Assembly (NCBI GenBank): GCA_002451555.1
Contig: DKCU01000049.1
Location: forward strand, 35,663-99,662
Reading direction: 5' to 3'
DNA length: 64,000 nucleotides
Origin: Candidatus Segatella albertsiae
Lineage (GTDB): Bacteria; Bacteroidota; Bacteroidia; Bacteroidales; Bacteroidaceae
Made by a program: the position numbers and the translations under genes. Position 1 is the first letter of the stretch; each line of letters begins with the position of its first letter. A model generated the notes under the pieces. It ran no database searches. It was given only the letters and a program-made list of their open reading frames with translations, and was not told where the DNA came from. This document shows positions 1 to 8,205 of this stretch, one piece after another.

Positions 1-1
1 T

Positions 2-32
2 TTTGAAGTTTACCTTATTTAATGTAACTTTG
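2..32 (+). promoter_or_regulatory. Bacteroidetes-type promoter of tRNA-Pro
   Basis: TTTG at 2-5 and TAACTTTG at 25-32 are separated by 19 nt. This matches the Bacteroidetes primary-sigma consensus (TTTG, 19-21 nt, TAnnTTTG). The tRNA follows about 50 nt downstream. Confidence 0.7.
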
Positions 33-82
33 CAGTGGAAATTGCATGATATGCGGCAAAAAAGCAAGCCATCAAATTCCAT

Positions 83-155
83 CGGGATTTAGCGCAGTTG
101 GTAGCGCACGTCGTTCGGGACGATGAGGTCGCTGGTTCGAGTCCAGTAATCCCGA
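83..155 (+). tRNA. tRNA-Pro (anticodon CGG)
   Basis: A full cloverleaf can be drawn. The acceptor stem CGGGATT pairs with AATCCCG, the D stem is GCGC/GCGC, and the anticodon stem CGTCG/CGATG carries the loop TTCGGGA with anticodon CGG. The T arm has the loop TTCGAGT. The discriminator base is A155 and CCA is not encoded. The length is 73 nt. It stands alone behind its own promoter. Confidence 0.93.
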
Positions 156-237
156 CCTATTTAAAAACGGAATTGTTTCCCTAACAGGGCTACATTCCTA
201 TTCTCATTTATTATTCATCTTTTAAAGCGAAAACAAT

Positions 238-1230
238 ATGCTTAAACTAAAAGACTTCTTTTATCTCCAACGCAATGACCGCCAAGCCATCTTGGTCTTA
301 CTTGGCATTATCTTGACATGCACCACACTCTCTTTTGTCATCGGGAGCTTCCATTCTACCACAACAAACTCAGGGAAAGGAGCTGAAGCCTCACAAGTGG
401 GACTAGAAAACAACCAGAGAGGCATTTCCACAAAAGCCACAGAAGACAAGCCTTTATATTATAAGGTAGATGGCGTAGCACACGAGCTATTTCCATTCGA
501 CCCCAACACGGCCGACAGCACCCAACTCCTCAAACTTGGACTGCAAGCTTGGCAAGTGAGAAGCATCTATCACTATCGCGCCAAAGGCGGAATATTCAGA
601 GAGCCTTCAGATTTTGCAAGATTATATGGGCTAACCAAAAAGCAATACGAGGTGCTTGCGCCCTATATAATAATAGGTGAAGACTACCGTCCTGCATCCG
701 ACTATTATGGAAAAGATAGCAGAAGCTACAGAAATACAAGCGGCAGGAGCCATTCTTCTCCTACCTCAGACAACTGCAACGTCATAACTACACGACAACA
801 TGATGGAGAGAAAGTATATAGCTATCCTCAAAAGTTGAAACCAGGACAAAAGATTTCTATCAATCAGGCAGACACAACGGAACTGATGAAGATTCCAGGC
901 ATAGGAAGCTACTACGCCAAGTCCATCGTGCGCTATAGGGAACAACTAGGTGGTTTTACCTCTGCCTCACAACTCTTGGAAATAGAAGGTTTCCCAGAAA
1001 CAGCTATTGCCTACCTTCATATCAATCCAACCGAAATAAGGAAACTGAGCATCAACAACCTTTCCCTCAGCCAACTGCGCAAACATCCCTACATCAACTT
1101 CTACCAAGCCAAGGAAATCTGCGACTACCGCCGACTTCGAGGTCCTATCAAGAACTTGCAGGAGCTAAAACTCCTCAAAGACTTTCCACCTGCGGAAATA
1201 GAGAGACTTGCGCCCTACATTTCATTCTAA
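238..1230 (+). CDS. ComEA-like helix-hairpin-helix protein
   Basis: A 330-aa protein with one N-terminal membrane segment (about residues 16-38) and three helix-hairpin-helix units of the ComEA type, near residues 87-132, 205-250 and 270-318. The middle unit carries the classic sequence MKIPGIGSYYAKSIVRYRE. ComEA-type HhH repeats bind double-stranded DNA non-specifically, and the membrane anchor fits a surface or periplasmic DNA-binding role, possibly in DNA uptake. That role is inferred from the family. The gene stands alone and is convergent with the transporter downstream, only 4 nt from that gene's stop codon, with no visible terminator between them. Confidence 0.85.
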   Translation: MLKLKDFFYLQRNDRQAILVLLGIILTCTTLSFVIGSFHSTTTNSGKGAEASQVGLENNQRGISTKATEDKPLYYKVDGVAHELFPFDPNTADSTQLLKLGLQAWQVRSIYHYRAKGGIFREPSDFARLYGLTKKQYEVLAPYIIIGEDYRPASDYYGKDSRSYRNTSGRSHSSPTSDNCNVITTRQHDGEKVYSYPQKLKPGQKISINQADTTELMKIPGIGSYYAKSIVRYREQLGGFTSASQLLEIEGFPETAIAYLHINPTEIRKLSINNLSLSQLRKHPYINFYQAKEICDYRRLRGPIKNLQELKLLKDFPPAEIERLAPYISF

Positions 1231-1234
1231 TGGA

Positions 1235-2590
1235 TTAGAACACTCCCAACTGATGCAAGAATATAATGAGGATGCACAATGGGCACACGAAACGAACCAT
1301 GAAATAATAAACGCCAAAGAACGTGCCCTTCAATGTACCCCAGTTGGTAAACTCATCCTTGAGTGTCTTTTTGGGAACAAGCCATCCCAACAAGATACAA
1401 GTAGCGAACGCTCCCAATGGCATCATGTATTGAGAAGTGAGATGGTCGCAGAAGTCCAAGAAATCCATACCGAGAAGTTGGATTGCAGGAACAGCACCAC
1501 ACGACAAGGCACAAAGGATAGAGATGACGCAGCATACCGAAGTTTCTATCCAGGCACCCTTGGCACGCGAAGTCTTCATCTCCTCATAAAAGAAAGCCGT
1601 ACCTATCTCATGCATGGATATGGTAGAAGTTAATGCCGCCAACACCAATAAGGCATAGAACAGCACCGAGATACAATAGCCCACAAAAGGCAACGTGCCA
1701 AATGCCTGCTGGAACACGTTTGGCAACGTGATGAATATCAAGGAAGGACCGCTATCAGGATTGACACCGACCGAAAATGCTGCCGGGAATATCATGAGAC
1801 CCGCCATAATGGCGATAATGGTATCTATCAACGCTATTTGAGTGGCAGACTTAAACAAATTGGTCTGTCGGCTAAAATAAGAAGCATACGTGCAAAGGCA
1901 AGCTGTACCCATGCTCAACGAGAAGAAAGCCTGTCCCAAAGCCTCCAGCATCACATTCTCATCCACCTTGGAAAAGTCAGGTTTCAACAAGAACTCCACT
2001 CCCTTCATGGCACCCGGAAGAGTGCAAGAAGAAATCACCAAGACTATCAAGAGCAAAAAGAGCAAAGGCATCAGAATCTTAGAAGCTTTCTCAATACCAT
2101 TACGCACACCCTTGACCACCACGGCATGAGTCAACAAGATAAATCCCAATCCCCACAAGACCGGCTTAATAGGGTCGGAGGAAAACTCTACAAAATATTC
2201 CTTTACATAACTGACATCACCATGTATGCCTCCCATCAAGGAAGCATAAAGGTACTGCAAGCACCATCCCGCAACCACGGAATAAAAGCCCAAGATAATC
2301 ATGGAGGTGAAAACACCCATCAAGCCCACGGCTCCCCACGCCTTCTTGCCAGAAAGATTCTTATAGGAACGAGCCGCATTGGCGGCAGAATGACGACCAA
2401 TGATAAACTCACCCAACATGCCAGGGATGCCCAACAAGACAATACAAACCAAATATATCAGAATAAAGGCCGCTCCTCCATTCTGCCCAGTCATATAAGG
2501 GAAACGCCATACATTACCCAAGCCAACCGCAGAGCCTGCAGTAGCTAATATTACTCCTAATTTCGTGCCGAAGCTACCTCTATTTTCCAT
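1235..2590 (-). CDS. Sodium-dependent transporter, NSS/SNF family (copy 1)
   Basis: A 451-aa polytopic membrane protein of the neurotransmitter:sodium symporter family (LeuT/MhsT-like). The family signature GNVWRFPY is at residues 25-32, in the unwound first helix that forms the sodium and substrate sites. About 11-12 hydrophobic segments follow. Bacterial members import amino acids with sodium; the substrate here cannot be read from the sequence. A very similar paralogue lies 124 nt upstream on the same strand, so the pair looks like a tandem duplication that diverged. The stop codon is 4 nt from the convergent HhH gene. Confidence 0.93.
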   Translation of the reverse strand: MENRGSFGTKLGVILATAGSAVGLGNVWRFPYMTGQNGGAAFILIYLVCIVLLGIPGMLGEFIIGRHSAANAARSYKNLSGKKAWGAVGLMGVFTSMIILGFYSVVAGWCLQYLYASLMGGIHGDVSYVKEYFVEFSSDPIKPVLWGLGFILLTHAVVVKGVRNGIEKASKILMPLLFLLLIVLVISSCTLPGAMKGVEFLLKPDFSKVDENVMLEALGQAFFSLSMGTACLCTYASYFSRQTNLFKSATQIALIDTIIAIMAGLMIFPAAFSVGVNPDSGPSLIFITLPNVFQQAFGTLPFVGYCISVLFYALLVLAALTSTISMHEIGTAFFYEEMKTSRAKGAWIETSVCCVISILCALSCGAVPAIQLLGMDFLDFCDHLTSQYMMPLGAFATCILLGWLVPKKTLKDEFTNWGTLKGTFFGVYYFMVRFVCPLCILIIFLHQLGVF

Positions 2591-2714
2591 TTTCTATCAT
2601 GATTCTATCCGTAGCTGTCCTGAGAGAACAGTCCATGCTACACCTTATTATAATATACCTAACGTTCCTTTATATAATATTTCTAACGTCTTTTTTGCAC
2701 AAGATTTTCCCTGG

Positions 2715-4079
2715 CTATCCTATCAATCCCAACTGGTTAAGGAATACCAAGAGAATCAGAACTGGGCAAACGAAACGCACCAGGAACAAATATATCCCGA
2801 AGAGATTGCCCCTCAGCGTTCCCCAGTTGGTAAACTCATCCTTGACCAATCCTTTAGGCACATACCAACCAATAAACAAGCAAGTCAAAAAGCCTGCTAT
2901 AGGCAAAAAAATCTGTCCCGTAATGAAGTCGAACCAATCAAACAAAGTCTTGCCCAAGAAAGTCAAGACATCGGTTGCTCCCAAAGATAACGAGCAGAAT
3001 GCGCCAATAATAGCACAAGATACAGTCACGATAATCGCTCCTTTCTTGCGGTCTATCTTCAACTCCTCGTAGAAGAAAGAAGTGTTCACCTCATGAAGCG
3101 ACATCAACGAGGTCAAAGCTGCCAATGACAACAACACATAGAACAGCAAGGATATGATCCATCCCAAGACAGGAACTGAAGCAAACGCCTCATTGAACAC
3201 ATTCGGTAAGGTGATAAATATCAGCGAAGGACCACTATCAGGCGATACTCCCACCGAGAAAGCTGCCGGGAATATCATCAATCCAGCCAAAATCGCTACC
3301 AAGAAATCAATCAGCGATATCTGCAATGCCGACTTAAAAAGATTAGTTTGTCGGCTAAAATAGGATGCGTATGTACAGATGCAGCCCATACCGATGCTCA
3401 AGGAATAGAACGACTGTCCCAAAGCACCCAGGAACACACCCCTATCAACCTTGGTGAAATCTGGTTTCAGTAAGAACTCGATACCTTTTCCTGCATTTGG
3501 TAACAAACAGGATGCGCCTACGATGATGAGCAACAGGATGAAAAGAATAGGCATCATAATCTTAGAAGCCTTCTCTATACCGCCCCTCACACCATGAATA
3601 ATCACAAAATGGCAAATCAAGAAGATTGCAACAGTCCACATCACAGGACGAACCGGGTCAGAAGAAAACTCCTTGAAATAATTGGCGACAAAGGCTGGGT
3701 CACCATGCAGCTCTCCCATGATGCTCGCATAAACATACTGCAAGCACCAACCAGACACAACGGCATAGTATCCAGTTATCAAAAAACCAGTCAAGACTTC
3801 CAGATACCCAATCCACTTCCAAGCCTTCCCATTTGCCAATTTGGTATAAGCTCTTGCCGTATTGGATGCTCCATGACGACCTATGATAAACTCTGAAATC
3901 ATACAAGGAATGCCCAACAAAAGCACGCATCCAATGTAAACCAAGATAAAGGCGGCGCCACCTTCCTGACCAGCCATATATGGGAAACGCCATACATTGC
4001 CAAGTCCTACCGCACCACCTGCCGTAGCAAGAATCAAGCCGATCTTACTACCAAAACTTCCTCTATTTGTCTCAGTCAT
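2715..4079 (-). CDS. Sodium-dependent transporter, NSS/SNF family (copy 2)
   Basis: A 454-aa paralogue of the downstream transporter with the same N-terminal block (NRGSFGSKIG, then GNVWRFPYMAGQEGG), the same membrane-segment pattern and the same ending style (FVRFVCPVLILLVF). The frame is open 10 codons further upstream to 4109. I chose the ATG at 4079 because it gives the family N-terminus MTETNRGSFG and leaves room for a TAnnTTTG box at 4107-4114 on the minus strand. It probably imports an amino acid with sodium. The gene runs first in a two-gene tandem and may be co-transcribed with copy 1. Confidence 0.92.
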   Translation of the reverse strand: MTETNRGSFGSKIGLILATAGGAVGLGNVWRFPYMAGQEGGAAFILVYIGCVLLLGIPCMISEFIIGRHGASNTARAYTKLANGKAWKWIGYLEVLTGFLITGYYAVVSGWCLQYVYASIMGELHGDPAFVANYFKEFSSDPVRPVMWTVAIFLICHFVIIHGVRGGIEKASKIMMPILFILLLIIVGASCLLPNAGKGIEFLLKPDFTKVDRGVFLGALGQSFYSLSIGMGCICTYASYFSRQTNLFKSALQISLIDFLVAILAGLMIFPAAFSVGVSPDSGPSLIFITLPNVFNEAFASVPVLGWIISLLFYVLLSLAALTSLMSLHEVNTSFFYEELKIDRKKGAIIVTVSCAIIGAFCSLSLGATDVLTFLGKTLFDWFDFITGQIFLPIAGFLTCLFIGWYVPKGLVKDEFTNWGTLRGNLFGIYLFLVRFVCPVLILLVFLNQLGLIG

Positions 4080-4106
4080 TTTATATACTTTCTCTTTATA
4101 CGAGTG

Positions 4107-4114
4107 CAAAATTA
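4107..4114 (-). promoter_or_regulatory. TAnnTTTG -7 box before the NSS transporter pair
   Basis: Read on the minus strand the sequence is TAATTTTG, a match to the Bacteroidetes -7 consensus, about 28 nt before the chosen ATG at 4079. I could not place a good -33 TTTG at standard spacing. Confidence 0.45.
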
Positions 4115-4151
4115 TAAAATATTTTGCACTTAAGCGTATAAATTGAAAGTA

Positions 4152-4184
4152 AATATTGCAAAATGCTTCATATTTTGCAATATT
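4152..4184. repeat. Perfect inverted repeat upstream of the NSS transporters
   Basis: Two 13-nt arms, AATATTGCAAAAT (4152-4164) and its exact complement (4172-4184), flank a 7-nt spacer. The dyad lies about 40-70 nt upstream of the -7 box of the transporter genes and 65 nt beyond the stop of the convergently placed CYTH operon. It could be an operator or a weak terminator. Confidence 0.5.
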
Positions 4185-4248
4185 ATACTATTTTTGCTAA
4201 AAAAATCCAAGTTAGCGAGCCTCCTTGAAGGGAATTGACAGCTCGCTC

Positions 4249-4749
4249 TTAGCGATATTCTTCTGGTAAGGTATTACGCCATACAACAAAAGGGAAACTC
4301 AAAAGATGAGAATTATAAAAGCGTTTGTCACCCGTCACCTCCATACCGATAAACTCAGGCTTCTCATAGGGTTCTGTCTCGCAAGAAAGTTCTACCTCTG
4401 CCATGACAAGTCCCTCATTGTCCCCATAGAATTCATCCACCTCGAAAGTATGGTTGCCACTCTTCACCAGATAACGACGCTTGTCGATGACACCACCCTT
4501 ACAAAGCTGCAAGAGATGCTGCGCCTCATCCATGGTGATTTCCTTCTCAAACTCATAGCGAGTCATGCCACCATTCACCGACTTGCCCTTAATGGTCAGG
4601 TAAGCTTTGTCATCTCGTGTGCGAACTCGCACTGTAGCACCATCGGCTGGGATATAGCCTTGCTGGATATGACTACTAGAAAAGGCGGCGCTTTTATATG
4701 CGTCGCCCTTCTTTACGAGGAATTTTCTTTCTATTTCTAATCCACTCAT
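4249..4749 (-). CDS. CYTH domain protein (triphosphate tunnel metalloenzyme-like)
   Basis: 166 aa starting at MSGLEIERKFLV. The EIERKFLV motif, the basic strand RVRTRDDKAYLTIKG and the acidic strand MAEVELSCE are the alternating charged strands that build the tunnel of CYTH enzymes. Such proteins hydrolyse inorganic tripolyphosphate or other triphosphates with a divalent metal; the substrate here is not known. The open frame reaches 4827, but the first 26 codons overlap the end of the 49-aa upstream gene and look non-coding, so ATG 4749 is preferred. The 11-nt gap to the small upstream gene suggests co-transcription. Confidence 0.88.
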   Translation of the reverse strand: MSGLEIERKFLVKKGDAYKSAAFSSSHIQQGYIPADGATVRVRTRDDKAYLTIKGKSVNGGMTRYEFEKEITMDEAQHLLQLCKGGVIDKRRYLVKSGNHTFEVDEFYGDNEGLVMAEVELSCETEPYEKPEFIGMEVTGDKRFYNSHLLSFPFVVWRNTLPEEYR

Positions 4750-4760
4750 ACTTTTAAAAA

Positions 4761-4910
4761 TTATGCAATTGAAGCAGCATAAATGGCGAATACAACAGCC
4801 AAGGCTATCAATACGCCGAATATCCACTTAATCACTTTTTCTCCTTGCGCAGCTTGCTTCTTCTCGTATGCAGCATGCTTCGCTTTTCTCAAATCACTGT
4901 TACTACTCAT
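4761..4910 (-). CDS. Small single-pass membrane protein (49 aa)
   Basis: A short gene not picked up at a 60-aa cut-off. Translation gives 49 aa starting MSSNSDLRKAKHAAYEKK: a charged, helix-prone N-terminal half, then one hydrophobic segment (about residues 27-47, VIKWIFGVLIALAVVFAIYA). It ends 11 nt before the CYTH gene on the same strand. The clean amphipathic-plus-transmembrane design and tight spacing support a real gene. Its function is unknown, and I do not recognise a named family. Confidence 0.68.
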   Translation of the reverse strand: MSSNSDLRKAKHAAYEKKQAAQGEKVIKWIFGVLIALAVVFAIYAASIA

Positions 4911-4990
4911 AGTCTTTTAATATTATTAGGTTATTACTCTAGAGCAAAGCATTGCATTCTTCACTCTTCGTTCCTCACTCTTCACTTACA

Positions 4991-6115
4991 TTACTCTTCA
5001 CTATCATTAGTAGGGAACTCCATGAGATAAGCTTTGATGAATCCATCAATCTTGCCATCCATCACGCCATCGACATCAGATGTCTGATAGCCCGTGCGAT
5101 GGTCTTTCACACGACGGTCATCGAAGACATAGCTTCGTATCTGGCTTCCCCACTCGATTTTCTTCTTTCCTGCCTCTATCTTCGCCTTGGCCTCCAAGCG
5201 TTTCTTCATCGCCCTGTCATAGAGTTGGCTCTTCAAGAGAAGCAAAGCCTTGGCACGGTTCTTAGGTTGGTCACGCGTCTCGGTGTTCTCTATGAGAATT
5301 TCCTCTTCCTCGCCTGTGTCTGGGTCAGTGTACCAATAGCGCAAACGGACACCAGACTCCACCTTGTTGACATTCTGACCACCCGCACCACTGGAGCGGA
5401 AGGTATCCCACGACAACTTAGCCGGATCGACATACACCTCAATGGTATCATCCACCAAAGGAGAGACAAAGACGCTGGCGAAACTGGTCATACGCTTACC
5501 TTGCGCATTGAAAGGAGATACACGCACCAGACGATGCACACCATTCTCACTCTTCAAGTAGCCGTAAGCATACTCACCGCCCTCGATAGTCATGGTCACG
5601 CTCTTGATGCCAGCCTCGTCACCTTCCTGCATATCAGTGATGGTCACCTTATAGCCATGAGCATCAGCCCAACGCATATACATACGCATCAGCATCGAAG
5701 CCCAGTCCTGGCTTTCAGTACCACCGGCACCTGAGTTAATCTTAAGCACGCAGTCCATCGGATCTTCCTTCTGGCGAAGCATATTCTTCAGTTCCAAGTC
5801 CTCAATGGCCTTGATAGCCTTGTCATAATCAGCATCTACCTCTTCCTCCGTCACCATCTCGTCCTTATAGAAGTCGAAGGCAAGTTGGAGTTCGTCGGCA
5901 TAGAGACGTACTTTCTTATAGCCATCCAACCATTTTTGGATGCCTTTCACTTTCTTCATCTGCTCCTGTGCATACTTGGGATCTTCCCAAAAGTCTGGAG
6001 CTTGGGTGCGGAGTTGTTCCTCCTCAAATTCTACTTTTTTCTGGTCTATATTCAGATAGCGATGGAGAGCCTCGGCTCTGTCCATCACATCCTTCAATTG
6101 GTCAGCTGTAATCAT
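4991..6115 (-). CDS. prfB: Peptide chain release factor 2
   Basis: 374 aa. The peptidyl-tRNA hydrolysis motif GGQ is at residues 245-247, inside SGAGGQNVNKV, and the stop-codon recognition tripeptide SPF is at 200-202. SPF identifies RF2, which reads UGA and UAA. The usual RF2 programmed frameshift near codon 25 is absent: the equivalent stretch (HRYLNIDQKK) reads through in a single frame. The gene sits between an acyl-CoA ligase gene and a small membrane-protein gene, separated on both sides by repeat-rich spacers. Confidence 0.96.
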   Translation of the reverse strand: MITADQLKDVMDRAEALHRYLNIDQKKVEFEEEQLRTQAPDFWEDPKYAQEQMKKVKGIQKWLDGYKKVRLYADELQLAFDFYKDEMVTEEEVDADYDKAIKAIEDLELKNMLRQKEDPMDCVLKINSGAGGTESQDWASMLMRMYMRWADAHGYKVTITDMQEGDEAGIKSVTMTIEGGEYAYGYLKSENGVHRLVRVSPFNAQGKRMTSFASVFVSPLVDDTIEVYVDPAKLSWDTFRSSGAGGQNVNKVESGVRLRYWYTDPDTGEEEEILIENTETRDQPKNRAKALLLLKSQLYDRAMKKRLEAKAKIEAGKKKIEWGSQIRSYVFDDRRVKDHRTGYQTSDVDGVMDGKIDGFIKAYLMEFPTNDSEE

Positions 6116-6132
6116 TGTTATTTATTTTTTAT

Positions 6133-6259
6133 GGAGTTAAGGAGTTCAAGAAGTTACCGCTCCCTTCGGTCGCTAAGGAGTAAAGACAACGCCTTTATTT
6201 CATGTACATTTTTCCAAAAGGCATTTGTCTTAACTTCTTAACTCCTTTAACTCCTCAAC
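6133..6259. repeat. GGAGTTAA-type imperfect inverted element (copy A)
   Basis: The left half is built from GGAGTTAAGGAGTTCAAGAAGTTA and ends in AAAGACAA. The right half (from about 6234) is TTGTCTTAACTTCTTAACTCC and so on, its inverted counterpart. The left half is interrupted by a short GC-rich insert (CCGCTCCCTTCGGTCGC). The element fills the whole spacer between the acyl-CoA ligase stop and the prfB start. Similar elements occur at 60028-60066 and 60776-60884. Confidence 0.6.
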
Positions 6260-6261
6260 TT

Positions 6262-8070
6262 CTATTCTTGATACATGGCATCTATCTCCGCCTTGTAGTT
6301 CTTGTTGATAATCGGACGGCGAATCTTCAGCGTATTAGTCAACTCGCCCGACTCCATCGAGAAATGATGAGCCAAGAGTGTGATACGCTTGATTTGCTCA
6401 TAATATGCCAAGTGTTGCTGAAGAATGTTGATACGATCCATCAACATCTTTTGTACCTTCTCGTTGGCACACAAATCCTCGCGACTCTCAAAAGCGATAC
6501 GATGCTCACGCGCCCAATCCTCTACCATTCTGAACTCAGGAACTACCAAGGCTGAAACAAACTTGCGCTGGTCGGCAATGACTGCTACTTGGTCGATGAA
6601 CTTATCCACCAAGAGCAAGGACTCCACCTGCTGAGGTGCGATATACTTGCCATTGGATGTTTTAAACAAGTCCTTGATACGTTCTGTCAAGTACAACTCG
6701 CCGTCTTTCAGATAGCCAGCGTCACCCGTATGGAAGAAACCATCCTCATCAAAAGCCTTAGCATTGGTCGTATCACGATGATAGTAGCCCTTGGTGATGG
6801 TAGGACCTTTCAACATGACCTCGTTGTCCTCACCTATCTTGATTTGGATGCAGGAAATTGGGCGACCCACCGAACCTATGGTGTATTTCTTGTCAAGATG
6901 GTCACAAGAAACCGTAGCCAAACTCTCGGTCAGTCCATAACCCACCACCATACCGATACCGATGGAATGGACGAACTCTTCCACCTCAGGACTCACATAA
7001 GCACCTGCCGTTGGGAAGATGTTAGGATTTTCCAATCCCAATTGCTTGCGCACCATGCTCAACACAGTCTTATTGATGACCTTATATTCGAGTTCCAAAG
7101 TCAACGGAGGTCGCTTTCCATTGGCAAGATATTCCACATTACGCTTGCGGCCTACAGCCAAAGCATGGTAGAAAAGTTTCTTTTGGAAAGCCGAAGCATT
7201 ATCCATCTTTGCCTTCACTGCGATATATACTTTCTCCCAGAAACGTGGCACGCTGCTCATTGCAGTAGGATGTACCTCTCGCATACTCTCCTGAATCTCA
7301 TGAGGATAAGTATTGATGAAGAGGCGCGCACCTTCCGTCAAAGCCAGATAAGCCCATCCTCGCTCAAAGATATGAGTGAACGGCAAGAAGTCGATGACAC
7401 GGTCTTTTTCCGTTAAAGGCACACATTCGTCGTTAGCCTTCAAGGCTGCATGATATTGTCCATAAGTCAACATCACGCCCTTACTATCTCCTGTAGTACC
7501 ACTGGTATAAAGGATATTAGCCAAGTCATCCATACTAGCTTGCTTGTAGAGTTCCTCCACTTCCGTCTGGCGAGGAAGATTCTCGCCCAACTTGATGAAG
7601 TCCTTGAAATAAAGGGCTGCAGGGTCATGGGTACTGATGCGAACGCTTGAATCGAAGATGATGATGCGCTCCAACGAAGGACAAAGAGCAAATACACGAT
7701 GCGCCTTGTCATACTGCTCCTGTTCGCCCACAAAGAGGAAGCGAACCTGACCATCATTGATCATATATTGAATCTGCTGTTCACTACTTGTGGCATAGAA
7801 TGGGATTGAGCATACCCTCACACCGTATGCACCGAAGTCGGTGTATAGATAATGAACGCAGTTCTGTGAGAACACAGCTATCTTGTCCTGTGGCTTTGCT
7901 CCTAAGTTGAGCAAAGCATTGCTAACTTGTTTCACTCTCAGAGAAAACTGGTTCCAAGAGACCGTCTGCCACTGCTCGCCTCCAAATTTCTTGAAGGTAA
8001 GCGCAGGTTTATCACCATATTTATGGGCCAAGTCGTGAATCAGCACCGAGAGATGACTATTGATTTGCAT
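6262..8070 (-). CDS. Long-chain fatty acid--CoA ligase (AMP-binding family)
   Basis: 602 aa from ATG 8070 (MQINSHLSVLIHDLA). The phosphate-binding motif YTSGTTGDSKG and the adenylate-forming motifs GYGLTES and FHTGDAGYLKDGELYLTERIKD are visible, in the order typical of FadD/FAA1-type ligases. It activates fatty acids to acyl-CoA via an acyl-AMP intermediate at the inner face of the membrane. The frame is open 18 codons further upstream, but those codons run into the divergent promoter region. The gene is divergent from the ArgE-like gene with a 135-nt shared upstream region. Confidence 0.92.
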   Translation of the reverse strand: MQINSHLSVLIHDLAHKYGDKPALTFKKFGGEQWQTVSWNQFSLRVKQVSNALLNLGAKPQDKIAVFSQNCVHYLYTDFGAYGVRVCSIPFYATSSEQQIQYMINDGQVRFLFVGEQEQYDKAHRVFALCPSLERIIIFDSSVRISTHDPAALYFKDFIKLGENLPRQTEVEELYKQASMDDLANILYTSGTTGDSKGVMLTYGQYHAALKANDECVPLTEKDRVIDFLPFTHIFERGWAYLALTEGARLFINTYPHEIQESMREVHPTAMSSVPRFWEKVYIAVKAKMDNASAFQKKLFYHALAVGRKRNVEYLANGKRPPLTLELEYKVINKTVLSMVRKQLGLENPNIFPTAGAYVSPEVEEFVHSIGIGMVVGYGLTESLATVSCDHLDKKYTIGSVGRPISCIQIKIGEDNEVMLKGPTITKGYYHRDTTNAKAFDEDGFFHTGDAGYLKDGELYLTERIKDLFKTSNGKYIAPQQVESLLLVDKFIDQVAVIADQRKFVSALVVPEFRMVEDWAREHRIAFESREDLCANEKVQKMLMDRINILQQHLAYYEQIKRITLLAHHFSMESGELTNTLKIRRPIINKNYKAEIDAMYQE

Positions 8071-8167
8071 AAGCTTATATTTAGAATATTTCTGCAAAGA
8101 TATAGTAAATCTATGATAACTCAAAATAAAAATGGCATTTTTTCCATTTTGTATGCTCTTTTTTTCG

Positions 8168-8175
8168 TAACTTTG
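8168..8175 (+). promoter_or_regulatory. TAACTTTG -7 box of the ArgE-like gene
   Basis: TAACTTTG matches the Bacteroidetes -7 consensus, 30 nt before ATG 8206. The nearest upstream TTTG (8148-8151) is 16 nt away, shorter than the usual 19-21. A purine-rich AAGGGAGA lies just before the start codon and is an unusually good ribosome binding site for this genome. Confidence 0.6.
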
Positions 8176-8205
8176 CCGTCGAAATTAAAAACAAGGGAGA
8201 TTATC

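Noticed and set aside
1208..1633. 141-aa open frame on the plus strand over the transporter 3' end
   Set aside because: It is the antisense shadow of the NSS transporter, whose family motifs fix the coding strand.
4925..4990. Repeated ACTCTTC units between prfB and the small membrane gene, considered as a CRISPR or mobile element
   Set aside because: The units are short, irregular and without spacers of constant length; at most a low-complexity spacer.
4952..5734. 260-aa plus-strand frame over prfB
   Set aside because: The minus strand encodes RF2 with GGQ and SPF motifs; the plus frame has no recognisable protein features.
7473..7757. Second small minus-strand frame inside the acyl-CoA ligase
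   Set aside because: Out of frame with the ligase, which has the AMP-binding loop there; a shadow.
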